DNA from: Texcoconibacillus texcoconensis
GTDB taxonomy: Bacteria > Bacillota > Bacilli > Bacillales > Salisediminibacteriaceae
Reading direction: 5' to 3'
Assembly: GCF_014202575.1 (NCBI RefSeq)
Contig: NZ_JACHHB010000005.1
Location: forward strand, 1-64,000
Length of the DNA stretch: 64,000 bases
Shown here: positions 55,591 to 64,000 of the stretch, piece by piece
Layout of the letters: every line of letters begins with the position of its first letter
Numbering within the stretch: position 1 is the stretch's first letter
Notes under the pieces: model-generated
The model's database searches: none
Seen by the model: the letters and a program-made list of their open reading frames with translations, nothing else
Told to the model about the DNA's origin: nothing
Program-made: the position numbers and the translations under genes

Positions 55591-56949
55591 ATGGATTTAT
55601 TCGATTACACTAGTAAACAAAATCAAGAAACGCGAGGACCATTAGCGGCGCGAATGCGACCGCAAACGATCGATGATATCGTTGGGCAATCATCGATTGT
55701 TGGGGAGGGAACTCTTCTCAGACGCGCTATAGAGGCTGACCGCCTCACACCGATGATTTTCTATGGACCACCTGGTACCGGAAAGACGACGCTAGCAAAA
55801 GTGATTGCCAATTCAACCTCAGCATGGTTTGAACAATTGAATGCGGTCACATCAGGAGTCAATGAAATTCGTGATGTTGTAAAGAAAGCGAATGACCGCA
55901 AAAAATACGAAGGAGAACGCACAATACTGTTCATCGATGAAATCCACCGCTTTAATAAAAGTCAACAAGACGCACTCCTTCCCTTCGTTGAAGACGGAAC
56001 GATCGTGTTAATAGGAGCAACAACAGAGAATCCTATGTTCGAGGTCAACGATGCTCTTCTTTCTCGCGCCCGCCTCTTTCACCTTGAACCACATAGCGAT
56101 GAAGATATTCGGACAATTATACAACAAGCTCTCAAAGATAAAGAACGTGGTTTTGGTGAATATGATATCGACTTAAAAGAAGAGGCTGAAGATCACTTAG
56201 TCGGCGTTGCAAATGGAGATGCTCGCACCGCACTTAATGCGATAGAATTAGCTGTTCTGACCACGGATCCTGATGATGACGATGTGATTCGCATCGACAT
56301 AGAAACAGCCGAAGAATCTATCCAACAACGTGTCTTGCAATATGATAAACAAGGAGACAACCATTATGATACCGTGTCTGCGTTTATAAAAAGTATCCGT
56401 GGGTCAGACCCAGATGCAACCCTCTATTGGTTAGCAAAAATGATATATGCTGGCGAAGACCCTAAGTTCATCGCTCGCCGTTTATATGTACATGCGGCTG
56501 AAGATATCGGTTTAGCCGATCCGAATGCACTACTCATCGCTCAAGCTGCTGCTGATGCCGTCGACTTTATTGGTCTACCAGAAGCACGCATTCCTCTTGC
56601 AGAAGCAGCACTGTATTTAGCAACAGCTCCTAAAAGTAACGCTGTCATTAGTGGCATAGATTATGCGCTAGAAAAGGTAAAAAACGAAGCCACTGGCGCT
56701 GTTCCTGCCCATTTAAAAGATGCTCATTATAAAGGAGCAAAAACGTTAGGTCATGGTCAAGGATACTTGTACCCCCACCACTATGAAAACCACTACGTAC
56801 CGCAACAATACTTACCAGACCAACACGTTGGTCGTTCTTTCTACGCCCCATCTGACAATGGGTATGAAAAAACCGTTCGCAAAAGACTCGACTACTTTCA
56901 TAAGCGTAAGCAACGCGAGTCAACAGCTTCACCTAAAAACAAGGGCTGA
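55591..56949 (+). CDS. rarA: Replication-associated recombination protein RarA (MgsA, YrvN)
   Basis: A 452-residue AAA+ ATPase related to clamp-loader subunits that acts at stalled forks. [17 protein letters not shown] at the start, Walker [10 protein letters not shown] at about residue 55, Walker [16 protein letters not shown], and the C-terminal tetramerisation domain with [21 protein letters not shown] in part, all match. AAAGGAAGG precedes the ATG. It is on the plus strand, divergent from cymR, as in B. subtilis. Confidence 0.96.
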   Translation: MDLFDYTSKQNQETRGPLAARMRPQTIDDIVGQSSIVGEGTLLRRAIEADRLTPMIFYGPPGTGKTTLAKVIANSTSAWFEQLNAVTSGVNEIRDVVKKANDRKKYEGERTILFIDEIHRFNKSQQDALLPFVEDGTIVLIGATTENPMFEVNDALLSRARLFHLEPHSDEDIRTIIQQALKDKERGFGEYDIDLKEEAEDHLVGVANGDARTALNAIELAVLTTDPDDDDVIRIDIETAEESIQQRVLQYDKQGDNHYDTVSAFIKSIRGSDPDATLYWLAKMIYAGEDPKFIARRLYVHAAEDIGLADPNALLIAQAAADAVDFIGLPEARIPLAEAALYLATAPKSNAVISGIDYALEKVKNEATGAVPAHLKDAHYKGAKTLGHGQGYLYPHHYENHYVPQQYLPDQHVGRSFYAPSDNGYEKTVRKRLDYFHKRKQRESTASPKNKG

Positions 56950-57075
56950 AGAACATCAGCCCTACCTTCGTTTCTATTTCCTCGACTATTATTTTTCTAT
57001 TCCCTAGTATAATTTTTACAAGAACAGGTCATGTTAGAAATAACAAAGAAACTTAAGAGAAAGGAATGGCCTGTT

Positions 57076-57816
57076 ATGACAAAAGTAAGACAAGATGCAT
57101 GGTCACATGAAGACGATCTACTGTTAGCTGAAACGGTTTTAAGACATATTCGTGAAGGAGGTACTCAATTAAAAGCATTTGACGAAGTCGGTGATCGGTT
57201 AAACCGCACTTCAGCAGCCTGTGGTTTTCGATGGAACGCCGTTGTTAGAAATAACTATGATGAAGCTGTTAAACTAGCAAAGAAACAACGAAAAGAAAAC
57301 AAACGCCGTCAAGCTGAAGAAGCAAAGCCAGACGTTTATATGAACAAACAACAAAGCAACGGACTTTTCTCATCTCATTTTGAACAACCATCTTTTGAAT
57401 ATACTGCTGAATCTACGACACCAACTCAAGCAATGCCATCACAGCAACCAACGTTTGAAAATCAAACAAACAGCCAATCACAACCTCATATCCAACATCA
57501 TGATAAACATTCAATCGACCTTCACGATGTGATTGATTATTTAAAGCATCTAGCAAAAAATGAACAATCAACACAGCAAGTAGAGAGATTACAAGCTGAA
57601 AACGAACAATTAACATCACAAATCGAAGATATGAAACGCAATATTCAACAATTAGAGAAAGATTACAAGATACTTGAAGCCGATTATCAATCAATGCTTC
57701 ACATTATGAATCGCGCCCGTCGCCTAGCACTCACTGAAGATGCAGAAGAACATGAGGTGCATACACCAGCATTTCGTATGGACCAAAACGGCAACTTAGA
57801 AAAAGTAGCAAAGTAA
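57076..57816 (+). CDS. rsfA: RsfA-type prespore regulator (Myb/SANT-like)
   Basis: A 246-residue protein of the RsfA/YlbO group. The N-terminal Myb/SANT-like domain (MTKVRQDAWSHEDDLLLAE and RTSAACGFRWNAVVR) binds DNA, a Gln-rich linker follows, and a coiled coil (about 180-225) suggests dimerisation. In B. subtilis RsfA is made under sigma-F and tunes prespore gene expression. ATG 57076 with AAAGGAATG upstream is used in place of an ATG 15 codons earlier. Its presence supports a spore-forming host. Confidence 0.87.
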   Translation: MTKVRQDAWSHEDDLLLAETVLRHIREGGTQLKAFDEVGDRLNRTSAACGFRWNAVVRNNYDEAVKLAKKQRKENKRRQAEEAKPDVYMNKQQSNGLFSSHFEQPSFEYTAESTTPTQAMPSQQPTFENQTNSQSQPHIQHHDKHSIDLHDVIDYLKHLAKNEQSTQQVERLQAENEQLTSQIEDMKRNIQQLEKDYKILEADYQSMLHIMNRARRLALTEDAEEHEVHTPAFRMDQNGNLEKVAK

Positions 57817-57820
57817 ACGA

Positions 57821-57871
57821 AAAAAGGTTGGCTCACAATGACCGAGCATTTTGTGAGTCAACCTTTTTTGT
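57821..57871. terminator. Terminator of rsfA
   Basis: AAAAGGTTGGCTCACAA pairs with TTGTGAGTCAACCTTTT around the loop, followed by T; A runs before it allow action on both strands. Confidence 0.9.
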
Positions 57872-58003
57872 AAGGCTGTTTTCTAAAAGATTGTTGCTTG
57901 TTAACGAATTCGTTCACAGGAGAAATCCGCACCACCAAAACAACGACCACACGACCTTTGACATGAATTGGACCTGGTCAGGTGAACGTGGTTTGTGGTT
58001 GCT

Positions 58004-58060
58004 CCGGACATATGTTCCGTTAATTCTCTCTTTTGCAGGCAATAAAGGAATAATGTCTGA
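58004..58060. repeat. Palindromic repeat, short decayed copy
   Basis: One forward arm (CCGGACATATGTTCCGTTAA, 58004-58023) and one eroded reverse arm (AAAGGAATAATGTCTGA, 58044-58060) remain of the four-armed repeat at 12490 and 14268. Its right flank 58070-58112 resembles 12674-12714. Confidence 0.65.
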
Positions 58061-58067
58061 AGCGAAT

Positions 58068-58340
58068 AACACAGTGGTATGACCACGGTCGAATTTAACC
58101 AACCTGAAGTCGCCGATGACCAAGCGCCTCCAGCTTTTCGGTTTGTCTAGTTTCAGTGCCTACGAGCTCGAGGTCACTTCAGGCCTTTTTCTGAAGCCAA
58201 AAAGCGGCTTTACTCCCACGCTCATCCAAAGAGCGTTTACATCGGCGAGAATCTACGATTTGCCTCGACGGATATGCACCAAGGCAAGGCTAGAAGAGGA
58301 AGAGGCAGTGCTTGTCGCTCGTGAGCAAGGCACTTCAACT
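58068..58340. repeat. Intergenic repeat with CGCCTCCAGCTTTTCGG motif
   Basis: Segments such as ACCAAGCGCCTCCAGC, GTCTAGTTTCAGTGCC, TACGAGCTCGAGG and CGCTCATCCAAAGAGCG are of the kind seen in many Bacillaceae intergenic repeats (recalled knowledge, not searched). It has several internal inverted parts (CGCTC/GAGCG, GCCTT/AAGGC). No coding frame is credible. It fills the space between rsfA and lutC. Confidence 0.5.
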
Positions 58341-58347
58341 TTTCGGT

Positions 58348-59064
58348 CTATTCGTCTTCAATAATGATATAGGTTGCTTTTACAGGACCGTGTACACCTA
58401 CGACGAGGCGAAGTTCAATGTCCGCTGAGTTACTCGGTCCAGAAATGAAATTAACACACGTTGGCACGTCTTTTCCTCCATCGACCATCTGGTGAACCTT
58501 TTCCGTTGCTTGTGTCATTCGAGGGACGATCGCACTTTTTGGAATAATCCCGATATATGTTTGTGGCAATAAACTGACCGAGCGACCTTTCCCTTCATCA
58601 CTAAACAAGACGACCGTTCCCGATTCAGCAAGTGCCATATCCGCAAAGGTCACACCGATATTCGCTCGTTCTGCGATCTTGATGTTTTCCTCTTTCAAAG
58701 AAGGATTCCACGTATGAACATGTAGCCCTTCTTCTTTAGCGTTGAGCGCTTCGGATAAACCATACTTTGCAAATCGCTCATCATCCCATTTAACAACTGA
58801 TCCAGCGCCTAATTCTTCAATCGTTTGCCTAAACGTTTCAACGAGAGTATCTTTCTTCGTTACGTGAACGTTCGTATGAATATTTCCACATTGCTCGATT
58901 AGAGCATGCATCAGTTCATCTTGGCTCGCTTCTGCCAATACATCATACTGCGGAGTGACAGACCATTTCGGTCGTGTAACCCCTTCTGTTTTTCGTTTTC
59001 GACCGAGACGATCAGCAACATTTTTTAAAAAACGATCGCGATTTTGTATTGTTCCTTGGCTCAT
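58348..59064 (-). CDS. lutC: Lactate utilization protein LutC
   Basis: A 238-residue LUD-domain protein, third part of the LutABC L-lactate oxidation complex. [19 protein letters not shown] at the start, [18 protein letters not shown], and the end [24 protein letters not shown] in pieces fit LutC. It has no Cys cluster. Its ATG overlaps the lutB stop by four bases, so the two are coupled. It is the last gene of lutABC; no clear terminator follows before the repeat at 58068-58340. Confidence 0.94.
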   Translation of the reverse strand: MSQGTIQNRDRFLKNVADRLGRKRKTEGVTRPKWSVTPQYDVLAEASQDELMHALIEQCGNIHTNVHVTKKDTLVETFRQTIEELGAGSVVKWDDERFAKYGLSEALNAKEEGLHVHTWNPSLKEENIKIAERANIGVTFADMALAESGTVVLFSDEGKGRSVSLLPQTYIGIIPKSAIVPRMTQATEKVHQMVDGGKDVPTCVNFISGPSNSADIELRLVVGVHGPVKATYIIIEDE

Positions 59065-60482
59065 GTTTCACCCTCCCCTTTGTTACGGTTTTCAAACCAC
59101 TCTCTAAAAGAATCACCAGGTTCAGGAAGGTTTCTAATATTCGTCCAATCCTTAATTGGTCCTGGCCCCTTCTCTTTTTTCGCTTTCGCTATCGGGCTGA
59201 TCACAGATGGGGCAAGTTTACTTCCCATTTTATATAGCGTAGGATTGCTTGCACCGATTTCGAAACCTTTCATCGCAGCTTTTTCTGTAAATGATGTTTT
59301 CCCTTCTTCTTCGGTGATTACCCTTCGGTGCTCAATTAACAATTCGTGAAGTGGAATCTTGACTGGACAAGCATCGGTACACGCTGCACAAAGTGACGAC
59401 GCATAAGGTAATTCTTTATGGTCATCGTAACCTTCTAATAGCGGCGTTAATACAGCTCCAATCGGCCCTGGATAAATTGATCCGTATGAATGCCCACCAA
59501 CGTGACGATATACAGGACAGACATTAATACAAGCAGCACAACGAATGCATTGCAATGCGGACTGAAATTGAGTGCCTAAAATCTTTGAACGTCCATTATC
59601 AACGACGACGAGATGAAATTCCTCTGGGCCATCAACTTCTCCCTCTTTCTTTGGTCCTGTCAAACCAGTAATATAACTAGTCAACTTTTGGCCTACTGCG
59701 CTTCGACATAACATACTGACGAGAATATCTAGTTCTTCCCACGTCGGCACAACACGCTCCATCCCCATCACAGAAATTTGCGTTTTCGGAAGCGTCGTTG
59801 CCATGCGTGCATTTCCTTCATTGGTCACTAGCGAAACTGAACCTGATTCAGCAACGGCAAAGTTACATCCAGTAATACCAACTTCGGCACTTAAAAAGTC
59901 TTTACGTAATTGTTCACGAGCAAACCCCGCTAACTCATTTGGATCAGACGTCTCGTTATACTGGCGCTTCTCTTCAAACGTATCGCGAATTTGCTCCTTA
60001 TTCTTGTGCAAAGCAGGAACAACGATGTGCGAAGGCGGATCATGATCGTCTAACTGTAGAATCCACTCACCTAAGTCTGATTCGACGACATTACACCCTA
60101 ACGATGTCAGCGCATCGTTCATACCGATTTCCTCTGTCACCATCGACTTTGATTTGACGATGTTCTTTGCTTCTTTTTCTTTGACTACATTTTGAATATA
60201 CGCATTCGCTTCTTCAGCTGTCTCAGCAAAATAGACGTGCCCACCTCGCGAAGCAACTTCAGAAGCAAGTTGATCAAGATAATAGTCAAGGTTTTCTAAC
60301 GTATGTTGACGAATTTCTTCTGATAAATCACGCCATGCTTCCCAGTCTAACTCTGCTTGTGACGCCGTTTTTCTTCCTTCGAGACGCCCTTGCGCTTCCG
60401 TTACGGCCTTGCGCATAAAATCATCATGAATCCCTTTGTCCACCCGATCAAAAAACTTTTCATCACTAATCTTTACACTCAT
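59061..60482 (-). CDS. lutB: Lactate utilization iron-sulfur protein LutB
   Basis: A 473-residue protein. The N-terminal LUD domain contains [16 protein letters not shown]; the C-terminal ferredoxin-like part has [19 protein letters not shown] (about 306) and [14 protein letters not shown] (about 355), enough for two 4Fe-4S clusters. It carries electrons from L-lactate within LutABC. It starts 16 bases after lutA, with AGGGGTG upstream, and overlaps lutC by four bases. Confidence 0.95.
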   Translation of the reverse strand: MSVKISDEKFFDRVDKGIHDDFMRKAVTEAQGRLEGRKTASQAELDWEAWRDLSEEIRQHTLENLDYYLDQLASEVASRGGHVYFAETAEEANAYIQNVVKEKEAKNIVKSKSMVTEEIGMNDALTSLGCNVVESDLGEWILQLDDHDPPSHIVVPALHKNKEQIRDTFEEKRQYNETSDPNELAGFAREQLRKDFLSAEVGITGCNFAVAESGSVSLVTNEGNARMATTLPKTQISVMGMERVVPTWEELDILVSMLCRSAVGQKLTSYITGLTGPKKEGEVDGPEEFHLVVVDNGRSKILGTQFQSALQCIRCAACINVCPVYRHVGGHSYGSIYPGPIGAVLTPLLEGYDDHKELPYASSLCAACTDACPVKIPLHELLIEHRRVITEEEGKTSFTEKAAMKGFEIGASNPTLYKMGSKLAPSVISPIAKAKKEKGPGPIKDWTNIRNLPEPGDSFREWFENRNKGEGET

Positions 60483-60498
60483 TTTTTCACCCCTTCGC

Positions 60499-61218
60499 TT
60501 AGCGACTATTTAAAACGTCTGCAATATGCATCACTTTGACTGGCTTTCCTTGACGCTCAATACGTCCGCCGATATTCATTAAACAACCGAGGTCGGCTCC
60601 AACAAGAACCTCAGCCTCTGTCTCCTCAACGTGCTGAACCTTTTCATCCACCATTTGTTCAGAAATCGGATTCATTTTCACAGAGAATGTTCCACCAAAA
60701 CCACAACATTGTTCTTTATTTGGTAGCTCTATAAATGAAATGCCTTTAACATTTTCCAAAAGTTTCATCGGCGCATCTTTAACACCAAGTAAACGAGTCA
60801 TATGGCAAGACGTATGGTAAGTTACTTTCGCTGGAAAATGAGCGCCAACATCTTCAATCCCTAATACGTCGACGATAAATTGTGTAAGTTCATATGATTT
60901 CTCTGCTAATTGTTTCGCTCGTTTTTGCCACTCTGGGTCTTCTTTAAATAAACCTGCATATTCGTGTAACATCGTTGAACATGAACCTGAAGGACTCACA
61001 ACGTATTCAGCTTCTTCAAATGTTTCAATCATATGTTTTGCAATCTCCCTTGATTCTCGGTGAAATCCACTATTAAAGGCTGGTTGGCCACAACAAGTCT
61101 GCTCTTTTGGAAAATCAACTTCGCAACCAAACCGCTCCAACAATTCTACTGTACTTCGACCAACTGATGCCGGATAAACTACATCAGCAAGACAAGTTAA
61201 AAACAACGATACTTTCAT
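60499..61218 (-). CDS. lutA: Lactate utilization protein LutA
   Basis: A 239-residue Cys-rich protein of the glycolate oxidase GlcF/heterodisulfide reductase type. Two CCG domains are seen: [10 protein letters not shown] (about residue 40) and [11 protein letters not shown] (about 170). These Cys coordinate iron-sulfur clusters. ATG 61218 with GGGGGAG upstream is used; the seven upstream in-frame residues are left out. A palindromic operator lies about 25 bases ahead. It heads lutA-lutB-lutC, which oxidises L-lactate to pyruvate. Confidence 0.95.
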   Translation of the reverse strand: MKVSLFLTCLADVVYPASVGRSTVELLERFGCEVDFPKEQTCCGQPAFNSGFHRESREIAKHMIETFEEAEYVVSPSGSCSTMLHEYAGLFKEDPEWQKRAKQLAEKSYELTQFIVDVLGIEDVGAHFPAKVTYHTSCHMTRLLGVKDAPMKLLENVKGISFIELPNKEQCCGFGGTFSVKMNPISEQMVDEKVQHVEETEAEVLVGADLGCLMNIGGRIERQGKPVKVMHIADVLNSR

Positions 61219-61241
61219 TCGTTTCTCCCCCTTCAACACAT

Positions 61242-61259
61242 AAGGTCATCTGATGACTT
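61242..61259. promoter_or_regulatory. Palindromic operator upstream of lutABC
   Basis: AAGGTCATCTGATGACTT is a near-perfect palindrome with outer ACA/TGT pairs. It has the same core as the operator before lldP and looks like a GntR/FadR-family (LutR) site. LutR itself is not in the window. The rest of 61260-61450 shows nothing else. Confidence 0.75.
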
Positions 61260-61450
61260 GTGTATATTCTAGGACATAAACGAATTCATATCGTATGGTC
61301 ACGTACGTTTCAGAGATCCATAGATTGTTTATGTCCTCACCTACCAAATTCAGTTAAACATTTTTCATTAAATAAAAATATTTTTTCATTTTTACTTTCT
61401 TAAATGATATCACTCATGAGCCTATACTTCATGGTTATAACATCGACACA

Positions 61451-63037
61451 CTACAAAAGACCTAGTAGTATAAAACCGCCGATCCCTGCTAAAATACCAT
61501 AAAAGATTGCAGGGCCTAACGTCTTACGGATAATATCCCCTTCTTTTCCTACCAATCCAACTGTAGCACCAGCTGCAACAACGTTGTGGACAGCAATCAT
61601 ATTACCAGCACCAGAACCGACAAGTTGCGCACCCAGTACGACATTTGTGTTCATACCAGCTGCTTCCGCAATACTGTATTGAATAGGTGAAAATGTTAAT
61701 GTTGAAACTGTTGCACTCCCTGTAATAAATGTACCAAGTTCACCTAGAAATGGCGCCGCAAAAATCCACATACCACCGAAAGCACTCACTAAACCTTGTG
61801 CAATATAGTCAGGCATACTAATGAGATTATTCATATTCATGCCAGAGTTACTAAATACTTGAACCATCGCTAACGTCGCTGTCAAAGTAATAGCTGTCGA
61901 TTTGATCGTCGGAAATGATGATTTGGCTGCACTTGTAAAATTGTTCACCGACTTTCTTTGGGTGAAAACAGCCAATAATGCTGCGACAATCAAAACCGTA
62001 CCTGGTGAATAAAGAACCTCCCAATTTGATGTAATCCCTTCGATACCTAAGATATTACTCCACGTTAAGTCTATTGCTGACTGCGTAAAATCTTGCAATA
62101 CTGGTACTGTTCGTGTAAGTAGTAACAAAACAACGACGATCAAATAGGGTGACCAAGCTGCTATTAATCCCATGCTTGATTTTTCTGTATTTACTTCAAA
62201 CCCTTCTTGTAAAGCATCCGTCCAAACATCCTTCGGTATTAACCAACCTTTTTTCGCCGTAAATGTTGCCACTATTACACCTGTTAGTGAACCTAAAATC
62301 GCAACAAATTCTGGACCAAAGAGATTCGCATACATGAAAGCTGAGCCAGTATATGTGATGCCAATAACGAAAGTCCATGGCAACATCGCAATCGCATCTT
62401 TGATTCCGTTCCCTTTACCAAAAAACAATGTCAAAATAACAATTAATATGAATGGAATAAAAGTTCCTGCAAACAAATCAATTAATGTTACTGTTACCCC
62501 AACCTCATGATATAGTTCTGCACTTGCCACGGGGACATTTCCTAACCCTACTAATACCGGCGTACCTACAGCTCCAAAAGCCACTGCTGAACTATCAGCA
62601 ATTAATGCAAGGGACACAGCTGCTAATGGTTTAAAACCTAAAGCGAGTAACAACGGTCCCGTTACCATCGCAGGCGCACCAAATCCAGACGCCCCTTCTA
62701 ATAATGATCCAAATAAAAACGCAACGATGACAACTTGCACACGCATATCTGCAGATATACCTTGAAAGCCTTGGTTAATTCGATCAACCGCCCCAGTATT
62801 ACGGAGAGTATTTAACAACAATAAAGCCCCAAATAAAATTAATAGAATCGTTATCGTTGTATGTAAACCTTCCAACATTGATGCAAAGATAACCTCTGCT
62901 TGCATCCCCCAAACGGTCACTGCTAAGAAAATAACAATGAGTGCACTTAGTGACATCCCTTTCATTGCTGGCATTCTTAATAAAACTAAAAAGAACAATG
63001 GTGCAATGATTGCGCTTAATGCGACAAGTAATAACAT
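61451..63037 (-). CDS. lldP: L-lactate permease
   Basis: A 528-residue carrier with about twelve membrane helices of the LctP family. ASGFGAPAMVTGPLLLALGF (about residue 105-124), SSAVAFGAVGTPVLVGLG, and GAGNMIAVHNVVAAGATVGLVGKEG near the C-terminus are family hallmarks. It imports lactate for LutABC, encoded just downstream. AGGGGGG lies before the ATG. It has its own promoter, operator and cre site upstream, so it is separately controlled but in the same regulon as lutABC. Confidence 0.95.
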   Translation of the reverse strand: MLLLVALSAIIAPLFFLVLLRMPAMKGMSLSALIVIFLAVTVWGMQAEVIFASMLEGLHTTITILLILFGALLLLNTLRNTGAVDRINQGFQGISADMRVQVVIVAFLFGSLLEGASGFGAPAMVTGPLLLALGFKPLAAVSLALIADSSAVAFGAVGTPVLVGLGNVPVASAELYHEVGVTVTLIDLFAGTFIPFILIVILTLFFGKGNGIKDAIAMLPWTFVIGITYTGSAFMYANLFGPEFVAILGSLTGVIVATFTAKKGWLIPKDVWTDALQEGFEVNTEKSSMGLIAAWSPYLIVVVLLLLTRTVPVLQDFTQSAIDLTWSNILGIEGITSNWEVLYSPGTVLIVAALLAVFTQRKSVNNFTSAAKSSFPTIKSTAITLTATLAMVQVFSNSGMNMNNLISMPDYIAQGLVSAFGGMWIFAAPFLGELGTFITGSATVSTLTFSPIQYSIAEAAGMNTNVVLGAQLVGSGAGNMIAVHNVVAAGATVGLVGKEGDIIRKTLGPAIFYGILAGIGGFILLGLL

Positions 63038-63224
63038 TCAAACAACCCCCCTTTGTTTGTTTAAAAACGAGTGAAAAGGAATCGAAAATTTGATTTTGTC
63101 CGCCTTTAAATTCAACTTGTTATATGATGACCTGATGTTTTAAATGAAACTTATATGATCAGTAAAATACTTGAGTTACTATCCCACCTTTTCTTCTATC
63201 TTTTCGCACCATCTCTTCAATCAT

Positions 63225-63249
63225 CAACAGGTCATCAGATGACCTGTTG
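63225..63249. promoter_or_regulatory. Palindromic operator of lldP
   Basis: CAACAGGTCATC and GATGACCTGTTG are exact inverted repeats around one base. The core GGTCATCNGATGACC repeats the lutABC operator. It lies just downstream of the -10 element, so a repressor bound there would block transcription. Confidence 0.82.
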
Positions 63250-63261
63250 TAATCGCTTTCA
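63248..63261. promoter_or_regulatory. Perfect cre site at lldP
   Basis: TGTAATCGCTTTCA fits the cre consensus TGWAANCGNTNWCA at all 14 positions. It overlaps the lldP operator by two bases and touches the -10 element, predicting CcpA repression in the presence of preferred sugars. Confidence 0.82.
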
Positions 63262-63289
63262 TTATATTAGATGTTCACAAATTGTTCAA
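63261..63289 (-). promoter_or_regulatory. Sigma-A promoter of lldP
   Basis: On the minus strand, TTGAAC (63284-63289) and TATAAT (63261-63266) are 17 bases apart. The operator and cre site follow immediately. Confidence 0.85.
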
Positions 63290-63362
63290 GTAATTGTTGA
63301 AAATAATTCTTTTTTTATTTGAAATTGTCACATTTTCATAGAACTTGTCCAATGAGCATACA

Positions 63363-63473
63363 AAAAAACTCAGCCATGGAATAAGCTAAGTCTATAAAAC
63401 CGACCGCTGGGTGAAAGAACATCACCTTAGCATCCGTTTTAATAAACTTACTTCCATGACTGAGTTTAATGAT
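63363..63473 (-). terminator. Long hairpin terminator behind the 6S RNA candidate
   Basis: Outer arms AACTCAGTCATGGAA and TTCCATGGCTGAGTT, with inner GCT-GGTGA/TCACC-AGC pairing, form an extended imperfect hairpin of about 107 bases ending in seven T on the minus strand. It is unusually long for a simple terminator. Confidence 0.75.
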
Positions 63474-63474
63474 T

Positions 63475-63673
63475 GGTGGATCCCATCATTGCCGTTACCA
63501 TCCTCAGTTTCCGAGCCCACCTCTTGGTAACGTGGGTGTCCTGTTCCGCGTTTAATGCGACCTCCCGCTTAACGAGGTATGCAAGCTGCGCGTGAAACTC
63601 GGACTCCCGACTTGAAAATGTTGGGCAAAACCTCAGTTCTGTTTCCGAACAATATAGGATCTTCTTCTGAATT
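63475..63673 (-). ncRNA. bsrA: 6S RNA (BsrA-type) candidate
   Basis: About 199 bases. A closing stem joins GATCCTATATTGTT (63648-63661) to GGCAATGATGGGATC (63479-63493); then come unpaired strands holding CGGAAACAGAACTGAGG and CTCGGAAACTGAGG, with a small GTTACC/GGTAAC hairpin on the 3' side, and a terminal stem (GTCC/GGAC, ACCTC/GAGGT). A closed-open-closed rod of this length is the 6S shape that binds sigma-A RNA polymerase. The position behind aspS is where bsrA lies in B. subtilis. There is no T-box motif. A promoter stands directly upstream. Confidence 0.75.
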
Positions 63674-63679
63674 AATTAC

Positions 63680-63709
63680 AGTATATCAAAGGTGTTGTAA
63701 GCGCTTCAA
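63680..63709 (-). promoter_or_regulatory. Sigma-A promoter of the 6S RNA candidate
   Basis: TTGAAG (63704-63709) and TATACT (63680-63685), 18 bases apart on the minus strand, predict a start near 63673. Confidence 0.7.
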
Positions 63710-63788
63710 CATAAAATCGTTTCTTTTTCTACAAATATTGATTTAATAAATAATGGTCATACACTCCTAATATAGCCCTGCTAATCAT

Positions 63789-63828
63789 AAAAAAACGGCT
63801 AAATCGATGACAATGTCATGATTTAACC
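63789..63828 (-). terminator. Terminator of aspS
   Basis: CGGTTAAATC and GATTTAGCCG arms, extended by TGACA/TGTCA, are followed by seven T on the minus strand. Confidence 0.9.
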
Positions 63829-63844
63829 GTGATGTTTTTAAAGC

Positions 63845-64000
63845 TTATTCTTCACTTGCTTGACTTTCCGTTTGCTCATCTTCACGAACATTCACAGAAA
63901 GTTGAAGTTCATCCAATTGACCAGGGTCCACTTCACCAGGAGCATTGGTCATAAGGCAACTTGCACTTGCGGTTTTCGGAAACGCAATCGTATCACGTAA
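63845..64000 (-). CDS. aspS: Aspartate-tRNA ligase, C-terminal 51 residues (partial)
   Basis: The frame enters from the right edge and reads [20 protein letters not shown], then [16 protein letters not shown] and an acidic tail ending SEE. The RDTIAFPKT...NAPG segment is the typical bacterial AspS C-terminus, carrying conserved class II motif 3-adjacent sequence. The remaining N-terminal part lies outside the window. The gene position upstream of 6S RNA follows the B. subtilis order. Confidence 0.93.
   Translation of the reverse strand, partial: LRDTIAFPKTASASCLMTNAPGEVDPGQLDELQLSVNVREDEQTESQASEE

Noticed and set aside
63363-63673. T-box or signal-recognition-particle RNA behind aspS
   Set aside because: The AGGGTGGNACCGCG T-box motif is absent, no synthetase gene follows, and no SRP GGAAGGAAGCA-type loop is seen; the fold and location fit 6S RNA better.

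Overview
The window reads as chromosomal DNA of a spore-forming, low-to-mid-GC member of the Bacillaceae. Three things point there. First, the block from about 35.9 kb to the right edge follows the Bacillus subtilis yrrS-to-aspS gene order almost gene for gene. Second, sporulation-linked genes are present: an RsfA-type prespore regulator and an SqhC-type squalene-hopene/sporulenol cyclase. Third, the regulatory signals are Gram-positive: strong AGGAGG ribosome binding sites, a T-box leader, CtsR boxes and cre sites. Acidic secreted proteins and the accessory content suggest an alkaliphilic or salt-tolerant Bacillus relative, but that is inference.

Left part (1-35.4 kb), accessory and metabolic. 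The window opens with the 5' end of a group II intron sitting just behind a terminator. Next comes a divergent peptide-type ABC importer (lipoprotein on the minus strand, two permeases and two ATPases on the plus strand). It is followed by a CNNM/CorC-type membrane protein, an SUV3-like RNA helicase, a membrane PilZ protein, a nuclease-fold plus winged-helix protein flanked by structured repeats, an uncharacterised permease, and clpE under CtsR boxes. After that come an SpeG-like acetyltransferase, an apparently frameshifted tubby-like gene, a DUF2935 protein, a membrane M23 peptidase, sqhC, a small Cys-rich protein and a metallo-beta-lactamase-fold hydrolase. A ketone-body module follows (thiolase, scoB, scoA, GntP permease, 3-hydroxybutyrate dehydrogenase). 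A divergent sigma-54 activator stands beside it, and three sigma-54 promoter matches lie upstream of the dehydrogenase, the permease and scoA. Then comes a maltose/alpha-glucoside-type PTS gene with an EEP-family hydrolase and the decayed remnant of an alpha-glucosidase.

Right part (35.9-64 kb), conserved core: yrrS, greA, udk, trhP2, trhP1, trmR (tRNA wobble-uridine hydroxylation and methylation), mltG, yrzB, yrrK/ruvX, ireB, alaS behind a T-box, an AI-2E family exporter, yrzQ, a zinc-ribbon protein, yrrD, recD2, a TPR protein, mnmA, a cysteine desulfurase (sulfur donor for MnmA) and cymR; then rarA and rsfA on the plus strand. A lactate-use module (lutABC and lldP) lies between rsfA and aspS. 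Both of its transcription units carry the same palindromic operator, and lldP also has a perfect cre site. A 6S RNA candidate and the 3' end of aspS close the window.

Interspersed repeats are frequent. There is a MITE-like 255-bp element in two copies, a four-armed palindromic repeat in two full copies and one decayed copy, and one further intergenic repeat. I found no CRISPR array, tRNA or rRNA gene, prophage or recognisable defence locus. The best candidates for something not well described are the SUV3-like helicase, the nuclease-fold/winged-helix protein and the four-armed repeats.
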